Part shown: positions 1 to 12,990 of the stretch, one piece after another
Layout: each line of letters begins with the position of its first letter
Numbering within the stretch: the stretch's first letter is position 1
Assembly (NCBI GenBank): GCA_007844125.1
Contig: CM017560.1
Coordinates: 6,602,759 to 6,666,758 of the forward strand
DNA length: 64,000 bases
Origin: Sinonovacula constricta
Taxonomy: Eukaryota; Mollusca; Bivalvia; Cardiida; Solecurtidae
Direction of reading: 5' to 3'
Position numbers and translations under genes: made by a program
The notes under the pieces: model-generated
Databases searched by the model: none
What the model was told of the DNA's origin: nothing
What the model saw: only the letters and a program-made list of their open reading frames with translations

Positions 1-2660
1 GTCAGAAGGAATCTATATTAACAGATACTTTTGATTTATATCCTTTAACCATTTCTGTTCACTTGTGGGTTAGATTGAAGTCAAATACCACCTTTCAATT
101 AATAACTGCATTTCTTTCAACTTCCAGTTTATAGATAGGTACTTGTACTGGTACATGAAGTTGATTTTTACAACCAAGTTTTAAGTGAAAAATCGATATA
201 CAAACTTTAAGATTGTTGTTAGACATTCTTATATTTTAACTCATTCGAAGGATCACCAGAAGCAAGTTTATATCAAATAACACTACTTTTTGTAATATTA
301 ATTATTCCATTACAACAATGATTAGATTTAAAAGTGTAAAAATTTCAGGAATTTTTGTTCCATATTATAAGGTAAAAATTCTGATTAACAAAGTTTGCAG
401 ATGAAATGTAAACAGGCTTTTTGTGTTTGTCATTACTTGGCAATGTCTGAATGAAATTGAAGTACAAAGTTTGTTGAGAAAGGTAAATACAACTGTATCT
501 AGTCTTTGTACTTTTGTATTGTAAGGTGTTGTATAAAAAAAATTCTCTGTGAAGTTGGTGCAACTGAATGAGGGTGAATGCGGTGTGTAGGACAATAGGC
601 GAGCTGAGAGGAGAGGGGACCTTTGTCCAACGATACAATGACAGGTAGTTGTTGAACGGCCCGTAGTTGTTGAACGGCCCGCGCACCTACACACTGGAGA
701 CTCTTTCTTCAGCATGTGTCAGTTAGAAGATCATGAACCTATAGTGCATCCAGGCACATATGGCAAGGCTTTTGTACATAATCATTCATATATTCATATT
801 AAGATTTTGTCAGTTGGTCAATTGTATGGTCAGTTTGTGACCATTTATTGATGTGTAAATGGTTATTTAGGATTTTTGGTTTCATATTTGCTGTTTTATG
901 TCAACAGTTAGGTTGGAGAATATGTGGGGGATGTGTTTGGACCTGTGTTTGGATTGGAGGAGAAGTCAGGTAGACTGATGTAAACATTGCCATCAGAGAC
1001 GCGCTGAAGCTGTAGAGAAGCGAGGGGCGGTGATGCATGAAGTAACCATTTTATATGTTTTATATGGCTCAGAAGATCAGATGTGCTCAAAGTAAGGGAA
1101 GAGAGTGGCATATAGATATAGTAACCATCAACATACTTTGGTTTTAAGCTGGATTGCTTATACAGTTGTTACTCATTTTTTTTACTTATTTTGTGCTTCT
1201 GTAGTTTTCTAAGGTCCATATGGATATAATGTGGGACCACAAACAGTGAAAGATGTGCATTGTGTATCTTAAAGTGTGGATGTAATTGCTCTAAACAGCA
1301 TCATTGTATGGATTTGTTTTGTTTAGTTGGAAGAAAGATAAGAAAAAAGCTGTGATATCTTTCATCCATGGATGTGGGGGATTTCCCATCCTCATGTTCT
1401 ATATGGAATCTGCTATCACTGGACTAGTCTGCAGGGACTGGGGGGATTTATATTTCTTTTTATTGATTCACTCAGGTAAGCTATGTTTTGGTTTTTGTTA
1501 TTTGTTTGCTCATATTTCTATTTCACAATTAAACAAATCTTTTTACAGGTATTTACTGTGTGGTAGAATGATCTTAAATGAGGTACTTGCTGTTTGAAAG
1601 CATTGTTAATTTATACCTGTTTTCATGTAAATATAAAAGGTTAATAAATATACCTCTAAGTAGACTGATTAGGGGCTACACTATTTGCCGAAGGCTGATC
1701 ATTTTGAACAAAACCAGCTGAAGTGGTTGAAGCCATTTTTTAGTCAGCATCATGTTCTTGAGTAGTTCTCTTCCCTCCCTATCTTCACTTAATCAGTTAT
1801 TCTCTCTCCCCAAGTTGACTCCAATTTTCGTGCCGTTAAATGCATTCTCTTATACATATGGCTACTTGTTCTCATCCGGACAACAAGATACTTTTATGCT
1901 TCCTGTGTTTGCTTACAATAAGTAACTTGAAAACTTTAGAGTAATAATGTTGTCTGATGGGTGACAGGATCAATTAGAGCTTTCCATTTAAATGCCTGCT
2001 CTAGTTTAGAGTCTAAACTCATAGAGAAATACATTTGTAATACATTTACTCTGCTGAAATATGAGTTATTTGTTACATTCAAAAGTTATAAGTGATGTTC
2101 TAGAAACCTCAAAAAAAAAGCATTGATTGTCATCAGTGAGTTCCCACCAGATGCTGGCTAATCAAGATCAACACAATATGCCTATACCTGATCAAAATGT
2201 GCTTAGCTAGTTTAGGAAGTAAGTCAAAATAAGAGATCCAAGGACAATGAAGAAAATGTTATGAGGGATATGTATGCTCATCCATGAGCTTGCTGCTTTA
2301 ATTACAATCTTGTCTCCTGTTCTTGACAGCAGTTCATTAACTGAATTCTTCTGTGCCAACTGTACAATCTGCGTATTGTAATATATTACTGCATATAAGG
2401 ATTTTATACCAGGAATTCAGGAGATTTAGAACTAGCAATTTATGAGATTTGTGTTGGAAGAACAGGAAGTTTGGTACAATACTAATGTGGTGGGCAGGTT
2501 GGTTCTGGTCATTTAGGATGTACATGATTATAGTGCCGTAACAGTTAGGAAAATCTTTACTGCCTATTTAGGAATTGTTATACTTGCCATTATGGAAAAT
2601 TTACATTGGAAACGAGAGAGGTTTGCAGTAAAAATAAAGGTTTTGCACCACAAATACAGA
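1..2660. other. No gene seen
   Basis: AT-rich sequence with only short, unrecognisable open frames. GGGGCTACACTATTTGCC near 1672 may be a foldback-element relic. No RNA gene or coding exon was recognised. Confidence 0.6.
645..682. repeat. 19-bp x 2 tandem duplication
   Basis: GTAGTTGTTGAACGGCCC appears twice back to back. Confidence 0.9.
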
Positions 2661-2667
2661 TGGCTTT

Positions 2668-3655
2668 GTATCAGAAATATGGAGGGTTTGAGACAGAAAT
2701 ATGGACGGTTTGAGACAGAAATATTTGAGGGTTTGAGACAGTAATATGGACGGTTTGAGACAGAAATATTGGAGGGTTTGAGACAGAAATATGGACGGTT
2801 TGAGACAGTAATATGGACGGTTTGAGACAGAAATATTGGAGGGTTTGAGACAGAAATATTGGACGATTTGAGACAGTAATATGGACGGTTTGAGACAGAA
2901 ATACTGGAGGGTTTGAGACAGAAATATGGAGGGTTTGAGACAGAAATATTGGAGGGTTTGAGACAGTAATATGGAGGGTTTGAGACAGAAATATTGGAGG
3001 GTTTGAGACAGAAATATTGGAGGGTTTGAGACAGAAATATTGGAGGGTTTGAGACAGAAATATTGGAGGGTTTGAGACAGAAATGTTGGAGGGTTTGAGA
3101 CAGAAATATGGAGGGTTTTAGACAGTAATGTTGGAGGGTTTGAGACAGAAATATGGAGGGTTTGAGACAGAAATATGGAGGGTTTGAGACAGTAATATGG
3201 ACGGTTTGAGACAGAAATATTGGAGGGTTTTAGACAGAAATATGGACGGTTTGAGACAGAAATATTGGAGGGTTTGAGACAGAAATATGGAGGGTTTGAG
3301 GACAGAAATATGGAGGGTTTGAGACAGAAATCTTGGAAGGTTTGAGACAGAAATATGGAGGGTTTGAGACAGAAATATGGAGGGTTTGAGACAGAAATAT
3401 GGAGGGTTTGAGACAGTAATATGGAGGGTTTGAGACAGAAATCTTGGAAGGTTTGAGACAGAAATATGGAGGGTTTGAGACAGAAATCTTGGAGGGTTTG
3501 AGACAGAAATATGGAGGGTTTGAGACAGAAATATGGAAGGTTTGAGACAGTAATATTGGAGGGTTTGAGACAGAAATCTTGGAAGGTTTGAGACAGAAAT
3601 ATGGAGGGTTTGAGACAGAAATCTTGGAGGGTTTGAGACAGTAATATTGGAGGAT
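2668..3655. repeat. 22/23-bp minisatellite, about 44 copies
   Basis: Tandem copies of TTTGAGACAGAAATAT followed by (T)GGAGGG, with length alternating between 22 and 23 bp and variants GACGG, AGTAAT and ATCTTGG. Both edges decay into poorly matching units (for example 3655-3725). Minus-strand open frames across it are by-products of the repeat. Confidence 0.95.
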
Positions 3656-4206
3656 TTGCATTAGAATCATAGGTTTTTCACTATAAATATAGAAGGTTTG
3701 TGCAATGAATATGGAGATTTTGAAAAGGAATTATACAGATCTTGTAGCAGATTAGTATGAAGTTTTTTTTTACCAGAATCAAAGTTTTTTTTGCCGGTAA
3801 TATGTATGTTTTTGTAATAATATGAAAATATTAAAGCAGCTACTATTATGTTTAAATAAGCTTTTTTAAAAAATAATTTAATGTTAATCAAGTTTTTTAT
3901 TTTAAATTTATTCTTTTAATGGATACTTATCTACATCAAATATCATTGCTGTATATGAATTTTAGGAATTTTGGAAGTATATAAAACATATTTAAAAATA
4001 CCCCTTCACAATATACTTTAAACAGCCCAACATGGTTCATCAACTTATTTTTACATATAGTTCATTGCAGCGGTAAACATCGGAAATATTATCAGATGTT
4101 AACTTATATAAAAAATATATTTTATTAGTACAACAGTTAATATTTTTACATTGGTCAGGATATTTTTTAGCCTTTTCTACCTTCAATATCCCAAAACACT
4201 GTATAT

Positions 4207-5440
4207 GGGTATGACCAGTAGGTCGTGTCTCTGATTTGTAACTTACTCTATAGCTTGTCACTACCTGGGTTCAAGTCCAAGTCTGGCAAGAATCTTTATG
4301 TTGGGACATTCTTCAGCTGACATACAGTATGCCGGCAGCTGACATACAGTATGCCGGCAGCTGACATACAGTGCACCGGCAGCTGACATACAGTGTGCCG
4401 GCAGCTAACATACAGTGTGCCGGCAGCTGACATACAGTGTGCCGGCAGCTGACATACAGTGCGACGGCAGCTGACATACAGTGTGCCGGCAGCTGACATA
4501 CAGTGTGCCGGCATGCTGACATACATTGTGCCAGCAGCTGACATACAGTGTGCCCGCAGCTGACATACAGTGTGACGGCAGCTGACATACAGTGCGACGG
4601 CAGCTGACATACAGTGTGCCGGCAGCTGACATACAGTGTGATGGCAGCTGACATACAGTGTGCCGGCAGCTGACATACAGTGCACCGGCAGCTGACATAC
4701 AGTGTGATGGCAGCTGACATACAGTGTGCCGGCAGCTGACATACACTTTGCTGGCATGCTGACATACAGTGTGCCCGCAGCTGACATACAGTGCGATGGC
4801 AGCTGACATACAGTGGGCCGGCAGCTGACATACACTTTGCTGGCATGCTGACATACAGTGTGCCCGCAGCTGACATACAGTGCGATGGCAGCTGACATAC
4901 AGTGGGCCGGCAGCTGACATACAGTGTGATGGCAGCTGACATACAGTGTGCCGGCAGCTGACATACAGTATGCCGGCAGCTGACATACAGTGTGATGGCA
5001 GCTGACATACAGTGTGCCGGCAGCTGACATACACTTTGCTGGCATGCTGACATACAGTGTGCCCGCAGCTGACATACAGTGTGCCGGCAGCTGACATACA
5101 GTGTGCCGGCAGCTGACATACATTGTGATGACAGCTGACATACAGTGTGCCTGCAGCTGACATACAGTGTGCCCGCGGCTAAAATACAGTGTGATGGCAT
5201 GCTGGCATACAGACAGTTTGCTGGCATGCTGACATACAGTGCGCCTGGCATGCTGACATACAGTGTGCCTGCAGCTGACATACAGTGTGCCGGCATGCTG
5301 ACATACAGTGTGCCAGCATGCTGACATACAGTGTGCCAGCAGCTGACATACAGTGTGCCCGCAGTGCCCGCAGCTGACATACAGTGTGCCGGTGGTTCTA
5401 CCTAGGCATTTTTATGGGATCTTTGTCCACCATTGATAGC
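4207..5440 (+). mobile_element. tRNA-derived SINE split by an internal tandem expansion
   Basis: The left part (4207-4320) has a B-box-like GGGTTCAAGTCC at about 4268 and leads into CTTCAGCTGACAT. The right part (5384-5440) resumes with GTGTGCCGGTGGTTCTACC and then a TTTGTCCACC stretch. The same order, without a gap, occurs in the SINE copies at 13,558 and (inverted) 22,496. The array at about 4312-5390 therefore sits inside one SINE copy. Confidence 0.75.
4312..5390. repeat. 22-bp minisatellite derived from SINE sequence, about 48 copies
   Basis: The unit is CAGCTGACATACAGTG plus TGCCGG, with 23-bp variants carrying CATGCTGACAT and TTTGCTGG. There is local higher-order structure, with blocks of several variants repeating together around 4740-5060. 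The unit lacks stop codons in all three minus frames, which makes three overlapping open frames of 252-355 codons that are not genes. Confidence 0.95.
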
Positions 5441-8400
5441 AAACACATCCCATTTTTTATACATCTCCACTTTAGAGTCACCCTCCCTTTTAGAACTTGG
5501 CTGTTGGTGTTTCAAATATTCCTGTATAATCAGATCATTTTACACAAAAAGGGGAGAAAAATACCTCCCTTTTCACCATTGAATGAACAGTGAGCAGCAG
5601 CTTTCTGACTCAGGTGTCACTTTTTATACATTCCCTGACTCACTTCAAGTCTTTATGTCCTTTGGTTTAGGGTCAGACAATTTAAGGGACTCTTCTTTTT
5701 TTTCATTTCTTTTTTTCAACTTTCAATTTGTTGTAGCTTTGAAAGCTTTTAATTTCAGTTTTTTCAATCTCTATCTCTGTTTAGGGCAGTAGTGAAAACA
5801 AACTGAAACAGTCTTCTTTTAAAAGATATTTATTGCCTATTCAAATGTTTTCAACAACACCAAATTTCCATGTGTTCATCATCTAAAGATGATTTTACTT
5901 AAACAAATAGATGGGAATATTTGGGACACAATCGAGTCTAGATACAAATTCCCTGCAGAAAGATACATTTCATGTATCTATTTTTCTGTTTTGGGCTTTA
6001 GTTTTCTACCTTTCATATATAATCTGGATTTTGTTTTTTGTATTAGCAATTTTGTTGTCATTTTTTATTCTATAATTTACTAAATGGGTTTGTTGAATAG
6101 TAAAAAAGTATTTAAAAATCATCAAGAATTCTCACAAAGTAGAAGTATTAATTTAATATTAAGTAGCTTGTGCATAATTGTTTTAAAGATGGTGACTTCA
6201 AGCTAACCCAAAGACAAATATCTGGATAGAACCACTGGCACACTACAGGTAAACTGATAGACCAAAATATTCAAACTTATCACTCGGTCATAACTAACAT
6301 ATGTGTTGAGGAATGCATGTGCTAAAAAATTGAATTGTCTATGGACTATTAGGATGCTCCTTGTATATGTTTAGTAAAAAGTTCCTGATTCAGGTCTAGG
6401 TAGAGGTTTGATGTCACCTCAGTAGGGCTAGGTCACATCCCCCTCAACAAACTGTCTGACTACACTACCAAACCAATTAATATGTCAGCTACTGTTTTAA
6501 CATACTTCACCATCCTGTCTTCCTTTCTGTCAAAGCAAAGTGGAAAACACAAGTGAGACAGGACTACCTAGTTAAACAATCTCCTGTTGCTTTTCCTAAT
6601 TTCTTCATTAAAATGTTCTAAATAGATTGCTGTTGCTAGTCACCAGAACCCATATTTGAATGATGCTTCAGGTTTAGATAATATTTAGTTTTAATAATTT
6701 ATCTATCACGGCACTGTTTGACATGGCTAAGGCAGATAATGCAGATCAGCCAGCTATGGCTGATAGTTTCCTGATCAAGCTCTACATTATTATCTGTCAG
6801 CCTTGATAATTCCTTATTACCTATGAACAAAGAATAAATACCATAATAAATAAATTAATAAATACAATTCAGTATTTGTTTTGCATGAATTTAGCATGTT
6901 ATCAGTTAAGAACTAGATATATTTGAAGAAGTAATAGTTTGCAAATATTCCCCCTAGATCTGATACATTTGGGTACTTGTTAAAGTGTAGTATTTTGATA
7001 AAACATAGTGTTTGAAGGAGAATAAATGATTAAGATTTAATATCTGACAGACCCCTTCAGAAAACAATATGTGGTTTTTACCCTACTAATATTCACTGTT
7101 GTCATGCATGTAATTGGTAAAGGCCACACAAGAAAAAAAGCTAACAGCAACTCCCAGCAAGAACAAAATCCCTGTTGAAAGGGAACAGATTATGCTTCTT
7201 CTATTAGTCAATGACACTTTCTTGCATCAGAAAGTGATCAAAAACACATTTTCTTGTCTTGTGAAATCACATTCTATCCCTGTTTTTTTTATCTTTATCA
7301 TTCATACTCCCCAGTCAGTTTTTCTTCTGCTTTCAACATTTCAGATACGACAAAAGGCCTAATGGGTTTTCTGTGCAATGGAGGGCAACTGCAGTCATTA
7401 AAATCACATTTTATGAACAAACCATTGGTGTTTATTTTTTTGTTTGCTTCTCTTTTGCTGCTTTCTATGTGGATGTCAAGTTCTTAATGAGACTTATGCA
7501 GTTCTTTACACTTTGTTTTCTGAAATAACCTTTGTGGTTCTTTGAGTTGAATGGAAGATTGCTGGAAACATGCTTACAAGCAAAGATGTAAAAGAAAAAT
7601 TACTGATCTTTAAGAATCACCCCTTTTTTTCTGTAAATTAATTTCTTTTGTTCTTGCTTAAACCAACAGTACTTGAAGAGACATCATGTTTTATACCTGT
7701 CTCTGTTGATTGTGTGCAAATTGAAAAGCATTCAACTCAGTAGAAACTTTTTTAAAGAAAGAAAAGGCAAAGCAAGAGAAAAAACTGAATCAATGTGAGA
7801 GTCAACACCTTATTCTGTGTGAATGGCTAGGGGACGCTCAAGCATTCTGTTTATTCCCAAATAAACTTTAGACAAGTACTCCCCTGTTTCTTTGGACAGC
7901 AAACATCAAAAGCGTTGAATTATTAGAAATCATATTACTTGGACTAGAGGTTAGATTTCACAATGTAGAAGTGTACTCAGTAGTGCTTTTCCCTCGCTGT
8001 GCCTTGTCCAATGTTCCCCATTCACATCTTTGTGTCATACAGCCCATTATAATAGATGTGCTAGTAGCAGCCAATGAAATGTGAGACGATTCTATTCGAT
8101 GCCGACACCTCGTGTGTTTTGACACTTGCCCCCATGTAAAGACGAGATAGCAATTTTTTAAAATAGACTTTGGAGGGTTGAAATATGTCGTTTCAGATTT
8201 ATTTATTCATCTCAGATTGTAAATGGTATATGATATATTGGCATGATTCAAATATCCCCAGGGATAGGAAATTGGGCCTCATAGTTATTGTTGTCGTTGT
8301 TGCTAGTTCTATTTTTGGGGGGTAGCAGATAAAATTCTGAACCAGGAGCTGGACTACACTATACAACCTCTGTAAGTTAAAAAAGTTAATGTGTGCAAGT

Positions 8401-8534
8401 TCTATTGAGGAATTTGAGAACATGTGCAGAGCCTTGGCTGTAGAAAGAAAGAAACATATTTGGTCTCTAATTGGAACCTTGATAAATAGTAACCCTTATT
8501 CTGGCTAAGCACAAATTGGATCAGGCTTAGACAA
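5441..8534. other. No gene seen
   Basis: AT-rich non-coding sequence with T-rich tracts and one SINE fragment near 6.2 kb. Small open frames have no domain, splice or codon pattern that I recognise. Confidence 0.55.
6205..6262 (-). mobile_element. SINE fragment (central part)
   Basis: CTGGATAGAACCACTGGCACACTACAG is the reverse complement of the mid-SINE segment (gtgtgcc.gtggttctac). Only the central part is recognisable. Confidence 0.45.
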
Positions 8535-8640
8535 AAACTGTAGATACAGATTAGCCAGCAAGCACTGGGAGCAGTCTGATTAGGATCTACACGATATGGT
8601 GCTGGGTTTCTAGCATTATGTCTAGGTATCTTTGTATGTA
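8535..8640 (+). mobile_element. Foldback (palindromic) short element copy
   Basis: CTGTAGATACAGATTAGCCAGC is followed after a short loop by GCAGTCTGATTAGGATCTACACGAT, then TGCTGGG..TAGCATTATGTCTAGGTATC. Left and right arms are approximate reverse complements. It belongs to the family seen at 24.4, 35.2, 47.8, 50.1, 51.0 and 52.9 kb. Confidence 0.6.
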
Positions 8641-8700
8641 GATTTGAGTAGATGACTAATAGAACTTATTATATGAGTCATATAAACAAAATGTAGTATA

Positions 8701-8811
8701 GACATGCACTGGTGGTTCTACCCTAACATTTGAGTCTTCCTCCACCAAAAAGCTGAACATTGCTATAATGATAATAACTGATCACTGCAATGTATTTAAA
8801 AACAAACCAAC
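8701..8811 (+). mobile_element. SINE fragment (3' part)
   Basis: GCACTGGTGGTTCTACCCTAACATTTGAGTCTTCCTCCACC followed by AAGCTGAACATTGCTATAATGATAATAACTGATC matches the 3' half of the SINE family. The tRNA-like head is missing, as in a 5'-truncated copy. Confidence 0.65.
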
Positions 8812-8986
8812 TGACTATAACCTCAAGGGATTATGGTGTTACAACTGTGAGTTAGAATATAAGGCTAACAGTTATTTTGTGATTTGTTTCAAATCTGATT
8901 TTTTTTTAAAGGTCTTACGATTGACAGAACCATTTGTTCTAGGCTACAATGTTTGACTAGTAGAATACCTGACCTGCTCATTCAGT

Positions 8987-9228
8987 GGGCAGCTGTGGAG
9001 TAATGGTGGTGTGGCCGACTTGTAACTTTTTTGACTGCTTATCCTTGCATTGCTTGGATTCGAATCCTGTTTGAATTGAAGGACATAATTTGGGAAAGTC
9101 TTCCAGCTGACAATCTCTGTGTCGATCATTCTTCACAGACATTTGTCTTGAGTCTTTCTTCACCAGCAGCTAGACATAACATAATAACCATAATCATTTG
9201 CTGTAAAGTTTTTAAAAAAATTTTTTAA
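8987..9228 (+). mobile_element. tRNA-derived SINE, near full length
   Basis: The head has a GTGGCCGACTTGTAAC stretch and a B-box-like GGATTCGAATCC at 9056. The body has GGGAAAGTCTTCCAGCTGACA, CAGACATTTGTCTTGAGTC and CTAGACATAACATAATAACC, and the tail is A-rich. The middle TGTGCC.GTGGTTCTAC motif is degraded. Confidence 0.7.
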
Positions 9229-9229
9229 T

Positions 9230-12056
9230 TCTACTCTGAGAAATGGTCGACTGAGCTTACCTTGGGGAGGGGGGTACAGGCGACAAAACTATCAAGTTAA
9301 GATTTGAAAAGTCTAGCATAATGTCAAACGCGATCAGAAAATAAAGCATTCAGACTGAAAGGCTATGAAAGTAGCGTTCATGTAATTTTCAAATCTGAAA
9401 GGATTTTATTTAACCAGGCGAGGCATTTGTCAAAGCAATAATGGAAGAATATCAACGCATGGTAGAGAGCTTTTTCATCTTTAGATTGGCTATTTAACAG
9501 ATAAACACTGGTTTGGGGTGAACTAAAGAAGATGTTTACATGGACCAACATTCTAACAAGTCTTTAAGTTTTCAAGGAATACCTGATTGTTTTCTAATGT
9601 CCCTTTTCCAGCATATATAAAAAAAATATCAGCTGTAGTGTTGCATCCATCATGCATAATTATTGAAGTTTATAGGAGGGTTCACATAAACCTAGGTAAA
9701 TACTCTGATTGTTTTAAAATGTTCATTCAAAGTGTTTAGTTATTCTTAAATATAGAAAGTTAGTGTTGAAAAATGTTTTTTTTTATATTTATTTCCTTAT
9801 ATATATATATATATATTAAAGTGTAAATTTTCATGAAATGTGAGGGAAAAATAAGGTTAAAGATAAACAAAGAAATGTTTGCGGTAATTTGCCTCTGTAA
9901 CAAGCACAATTTTACAAGCTATTTAAAGAAACAGAATTGAGCATGAAAGTTTTAATAAACAATTTATTAATTTTTTAAATAAATCAATACTGAAGGAATT
10001 GATGTTGATAAACATCCAATATTTTGATAAAAGATGCTCAGTTATTTTCCCATCCAAAATGGGTAGCAGTTCCCATGAAGCTTAGGAAGGAGAGAGGAAG
10101 AGGGGCGACAAGAAAAGACAAGGCTCAATGGTAATGACTACACGAAGCAAACCAATCAAACCAGAGCTAGCTCTTGATAGTGTTTTAATGAGACTGGAGT
10201 TTAAACACTTCTAAACACAGGCGGGCACATCAAAAGGTTTCTAGCATGCAAGATGGCATGACAGAATAATTCACTTCCCAGCTAAGGTAGTTACATTGAA
10301 ACAGAGGTGAAGTTTTTTGCAGTATTTGTTTATGACCTGGTGAATTATCAATAACAACTTCCCTTGTCTGAAGAGAGCAAGGGGTTTTATCCGCAAGAAA
10401 AAAATAACTGAGTTCAAGTCGGTTGCTTCTTTTTTCTTTTAAATGGTTATTGTAAGGTGTTAAATTAACAAAAAGTCAGGAGAACCTGTTGTAGCATCAA
10501 TCTTCCTTGCCAGTAACTTGTTTAAGATCTGGAATAGTTCAGATTTTGAGAGAAGAATCTGATGCAGTTTTTATAGTCGACTGCCTGTGCAGGGGTGTTG
10601 CAAACTTGCTCAAGAATGTTTCTAAAGAAAATAAAGACACATAAATATTGTACATTTCTGTATAATGCCTTAACATTGGTTTATTATAAAGCAATAAAAA
10701 ATCTTTGTTTTTTTTGTTACCAACTAAAAACAAATCTTACTCCATAGAGTTGTGGAGACTTAACAACAAATATTATAATCCTGACCAGATATCTCCCAAC
10801 TGAAGCAGTCATGTAAACATATCCCTTAGTGTGCCTTTATGAATAAAAAAACAATATTTTGGCAAAGTCTGAACCAGATTGGCTGGCTGTACAAACTGGG
10901 TTCTTAATTACTAGAGTTAATTGGAAAACCACACATTGTTACTCCATTTAGCCAATCATATTATAGCATTGTGTTAGAGCAGCAGAAGACCCTCAGCCAA
11001 TCACAATAAAGATTACTTACTTGTGGCATTTATATAAATATTTTATTTAAGGTTTGTTTCTTAAATCTTTCAGGTCAATTTTATTAGAATTTCCTTAAAA
11101 GGTCAATAGCTTTTTCAGAATTTCCTTCAAAGAATTCTTTTCCCCAAATTTTATAATATATAAAAATTGTGTTAGATAAAAAATGTTAAATTAACATTTT
11201 TAAAATTTAAAAATGGATTTGTGGACCAAACAATGTCATAAGTAGTAAAAATGACTAATTTTCCTAATAAATACCATTTGAACTGTTGCAAAGTGAACGT
11301 TTAAACTAACAAATACTGCAGAAATAGTGTTTAAAAATATTCAGTTAAAAAAAAGTAAATCTTGGCAAATGCTCGGTTTATTTAAAACACCTAGACCATT
11401 GTTCACGTCGGCTATTCTTGTGTTTTATCAGGTAAAACTTATTGCTTTATTCAGTCTGTTTGGTGTTATTTTCTCTTTCCAATGCTTCCTTTTGATCAAT
11501 GTGAAATACCAAACAATGTGAGGTAATTTATTAAACAGAGACTCTAGTGATTAGGCCTGGGTTTTGATGCCTCTTTTATCAAGGTCTGGTAGTCTCTCAG
11601 ATCACACAATGTCTAAAAATAACATAAGGGGTGACCTGGAAGAAGGTGATGAGAGGTGTTACATGAGCCATGTTTCAGCTATCCCACTTAATTAGTCAGA
11701 CAACAATTTATATATGTTTATATAAAAAAAAAAGTTTTGAAAAATGGAACAGTGCAACCAATTTTCTTACTAAATTCTTAGCACATTCCTGCTTGTTTTT
11801 AAAACACTATATATTATAATTATTAATTATAACTATGTAGAAAATTATATTAAGTATCAATGGTATATATTTCAATTAATATGACTTGTCAAAAAAGTTT
11901 ATATACATAATCTGTATATAATGTACATAACATTTTATGTCAGAGTTTTTTATTGAGAGGAGTTTCTCTTTTGGTCAAAATATTGATGGTAATCATTTAT
12001 ATTGACTCATTGTTCCATTTTTAAAGTTACTTGGCCATAGTTTTGTGTAGTTGCAT
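9230..12056. other. No gene seen
   Basis: Non-coding apart from a TA microsatellite. A relic resembling the foldback family (CTGAACCAGATTGGCTGGCTG) lies near 10869. Nothing else was recognised. Confidence 0.55.
9799..9816. repeat. (TA)n microsatellite
   Basis: A short perfect TA dinucleotide run inside AT-rich sequence. Confidence 0.85.
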
Positions 12057-12945
12057 GACACATAGAAACACACGATCCACACTTTGAATGACACATAGAA
12101 ACACATTATCCACACTTTGTATGACACAAAGAAATACATTATCCACACTTTGTATGACACAAAGAAATACATTATCCACACTTTGTATGACACAAAGAAA
12201 AACATGATCCACACTTTGTATGCAGCATAAAAAACACACAATCTCCACTTTGTATGACACATAGAAATACATGATCCACACTCTATATGACACATAGAAA
12301 TACATGATCCACACTCTATATGACACATAGAAATACATGATCCACACTCTATATGACACATAGAAATACATGATCCACACTCTATATGACACATAGAAAT
12401 ACATTATCCATGCTTTGTATGCCACATAGAAACACATGATCTCCACTGTGTATGACACATAGAAATACATTATCCATGTTTTGTATGCCACATAGAAACA
12501 CATGATCTCCACTGTGTATGACACATAGAAATACATTATCCATGCGTTGTATGCCACATAGAAACACACAATCTCCACTGTGTATGACACATAGAAATAC
12601 ATTATCCATGTTTTGTATGCCACATAGAAACATACAATCTCCACTGTGTATGACACATAGAAATACATTATCCATGCTTTGTATGCCACATAGAAACACA
12701 TGATCTCCACTGTGTATGACACATAGAAATACATTATCCACACTTTGTATGACACATAGAAACACATGATCCACACTATGTATGACACATAGAAATACAT
12801 TATCCACGCTTTGTATGACACATAGAAGCACACAATCCATTCTTTGTATGACAAATAGAAACATGCAATCCACACTTTGTATGACACATAGAAACACACG
12901 ATCCACACTTGTATGACACATAGAAACACACGCTCCACACTTGGT
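12057..12945. repeat. 33-bp minisatellite with 66-bp higher-order units, about 27 copies
   Basis: The unit is TGACACATAGAAATACAT, then TATCCACACTTTGTA. In 12400-12720 two variants alternate (TGACACATAG and TGCCACATAG types), giving 66-bp dimers. Because 33 is a multiple of three, long open frames with 11-residue periodicity arise on the minus strand. They have no gene features. Confidence 0.95.
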
Positions 12946-12990
12946 ATGTATTTAATTCATAAAAAAACTGTCGAGCCAGAAACTGTATTT

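Noticed and set aside
3230..3670. 146-codon minus-strand repetitive frame
   Set aside because: By-product of the 22/23-bp array; varying unit length shifts the frame repeatedly.
4296..5380. Three overlapping minus-strand open frames of 252-355 codons (Cys/His-rich repeats)
   Set aside because: They exist in all three frames because the 22-bp unit has no stop codon, and they lie inside a tandem array in a SINE. No conserved domain or splice context.
9040..9075. Possible tRNA gene from the B-box-like GGATTCGAATCC
   Set aside because: No cloverleaf stems or anticodon arm; the sequence continues into the shared SINE body.
12027..12938. 303-codon minus-strand frame of 11-residue repeats
   Set aside because: Product of a 33-bp minisatellite. 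Overlapping frames on both strands are also open, and there is no gene structure.
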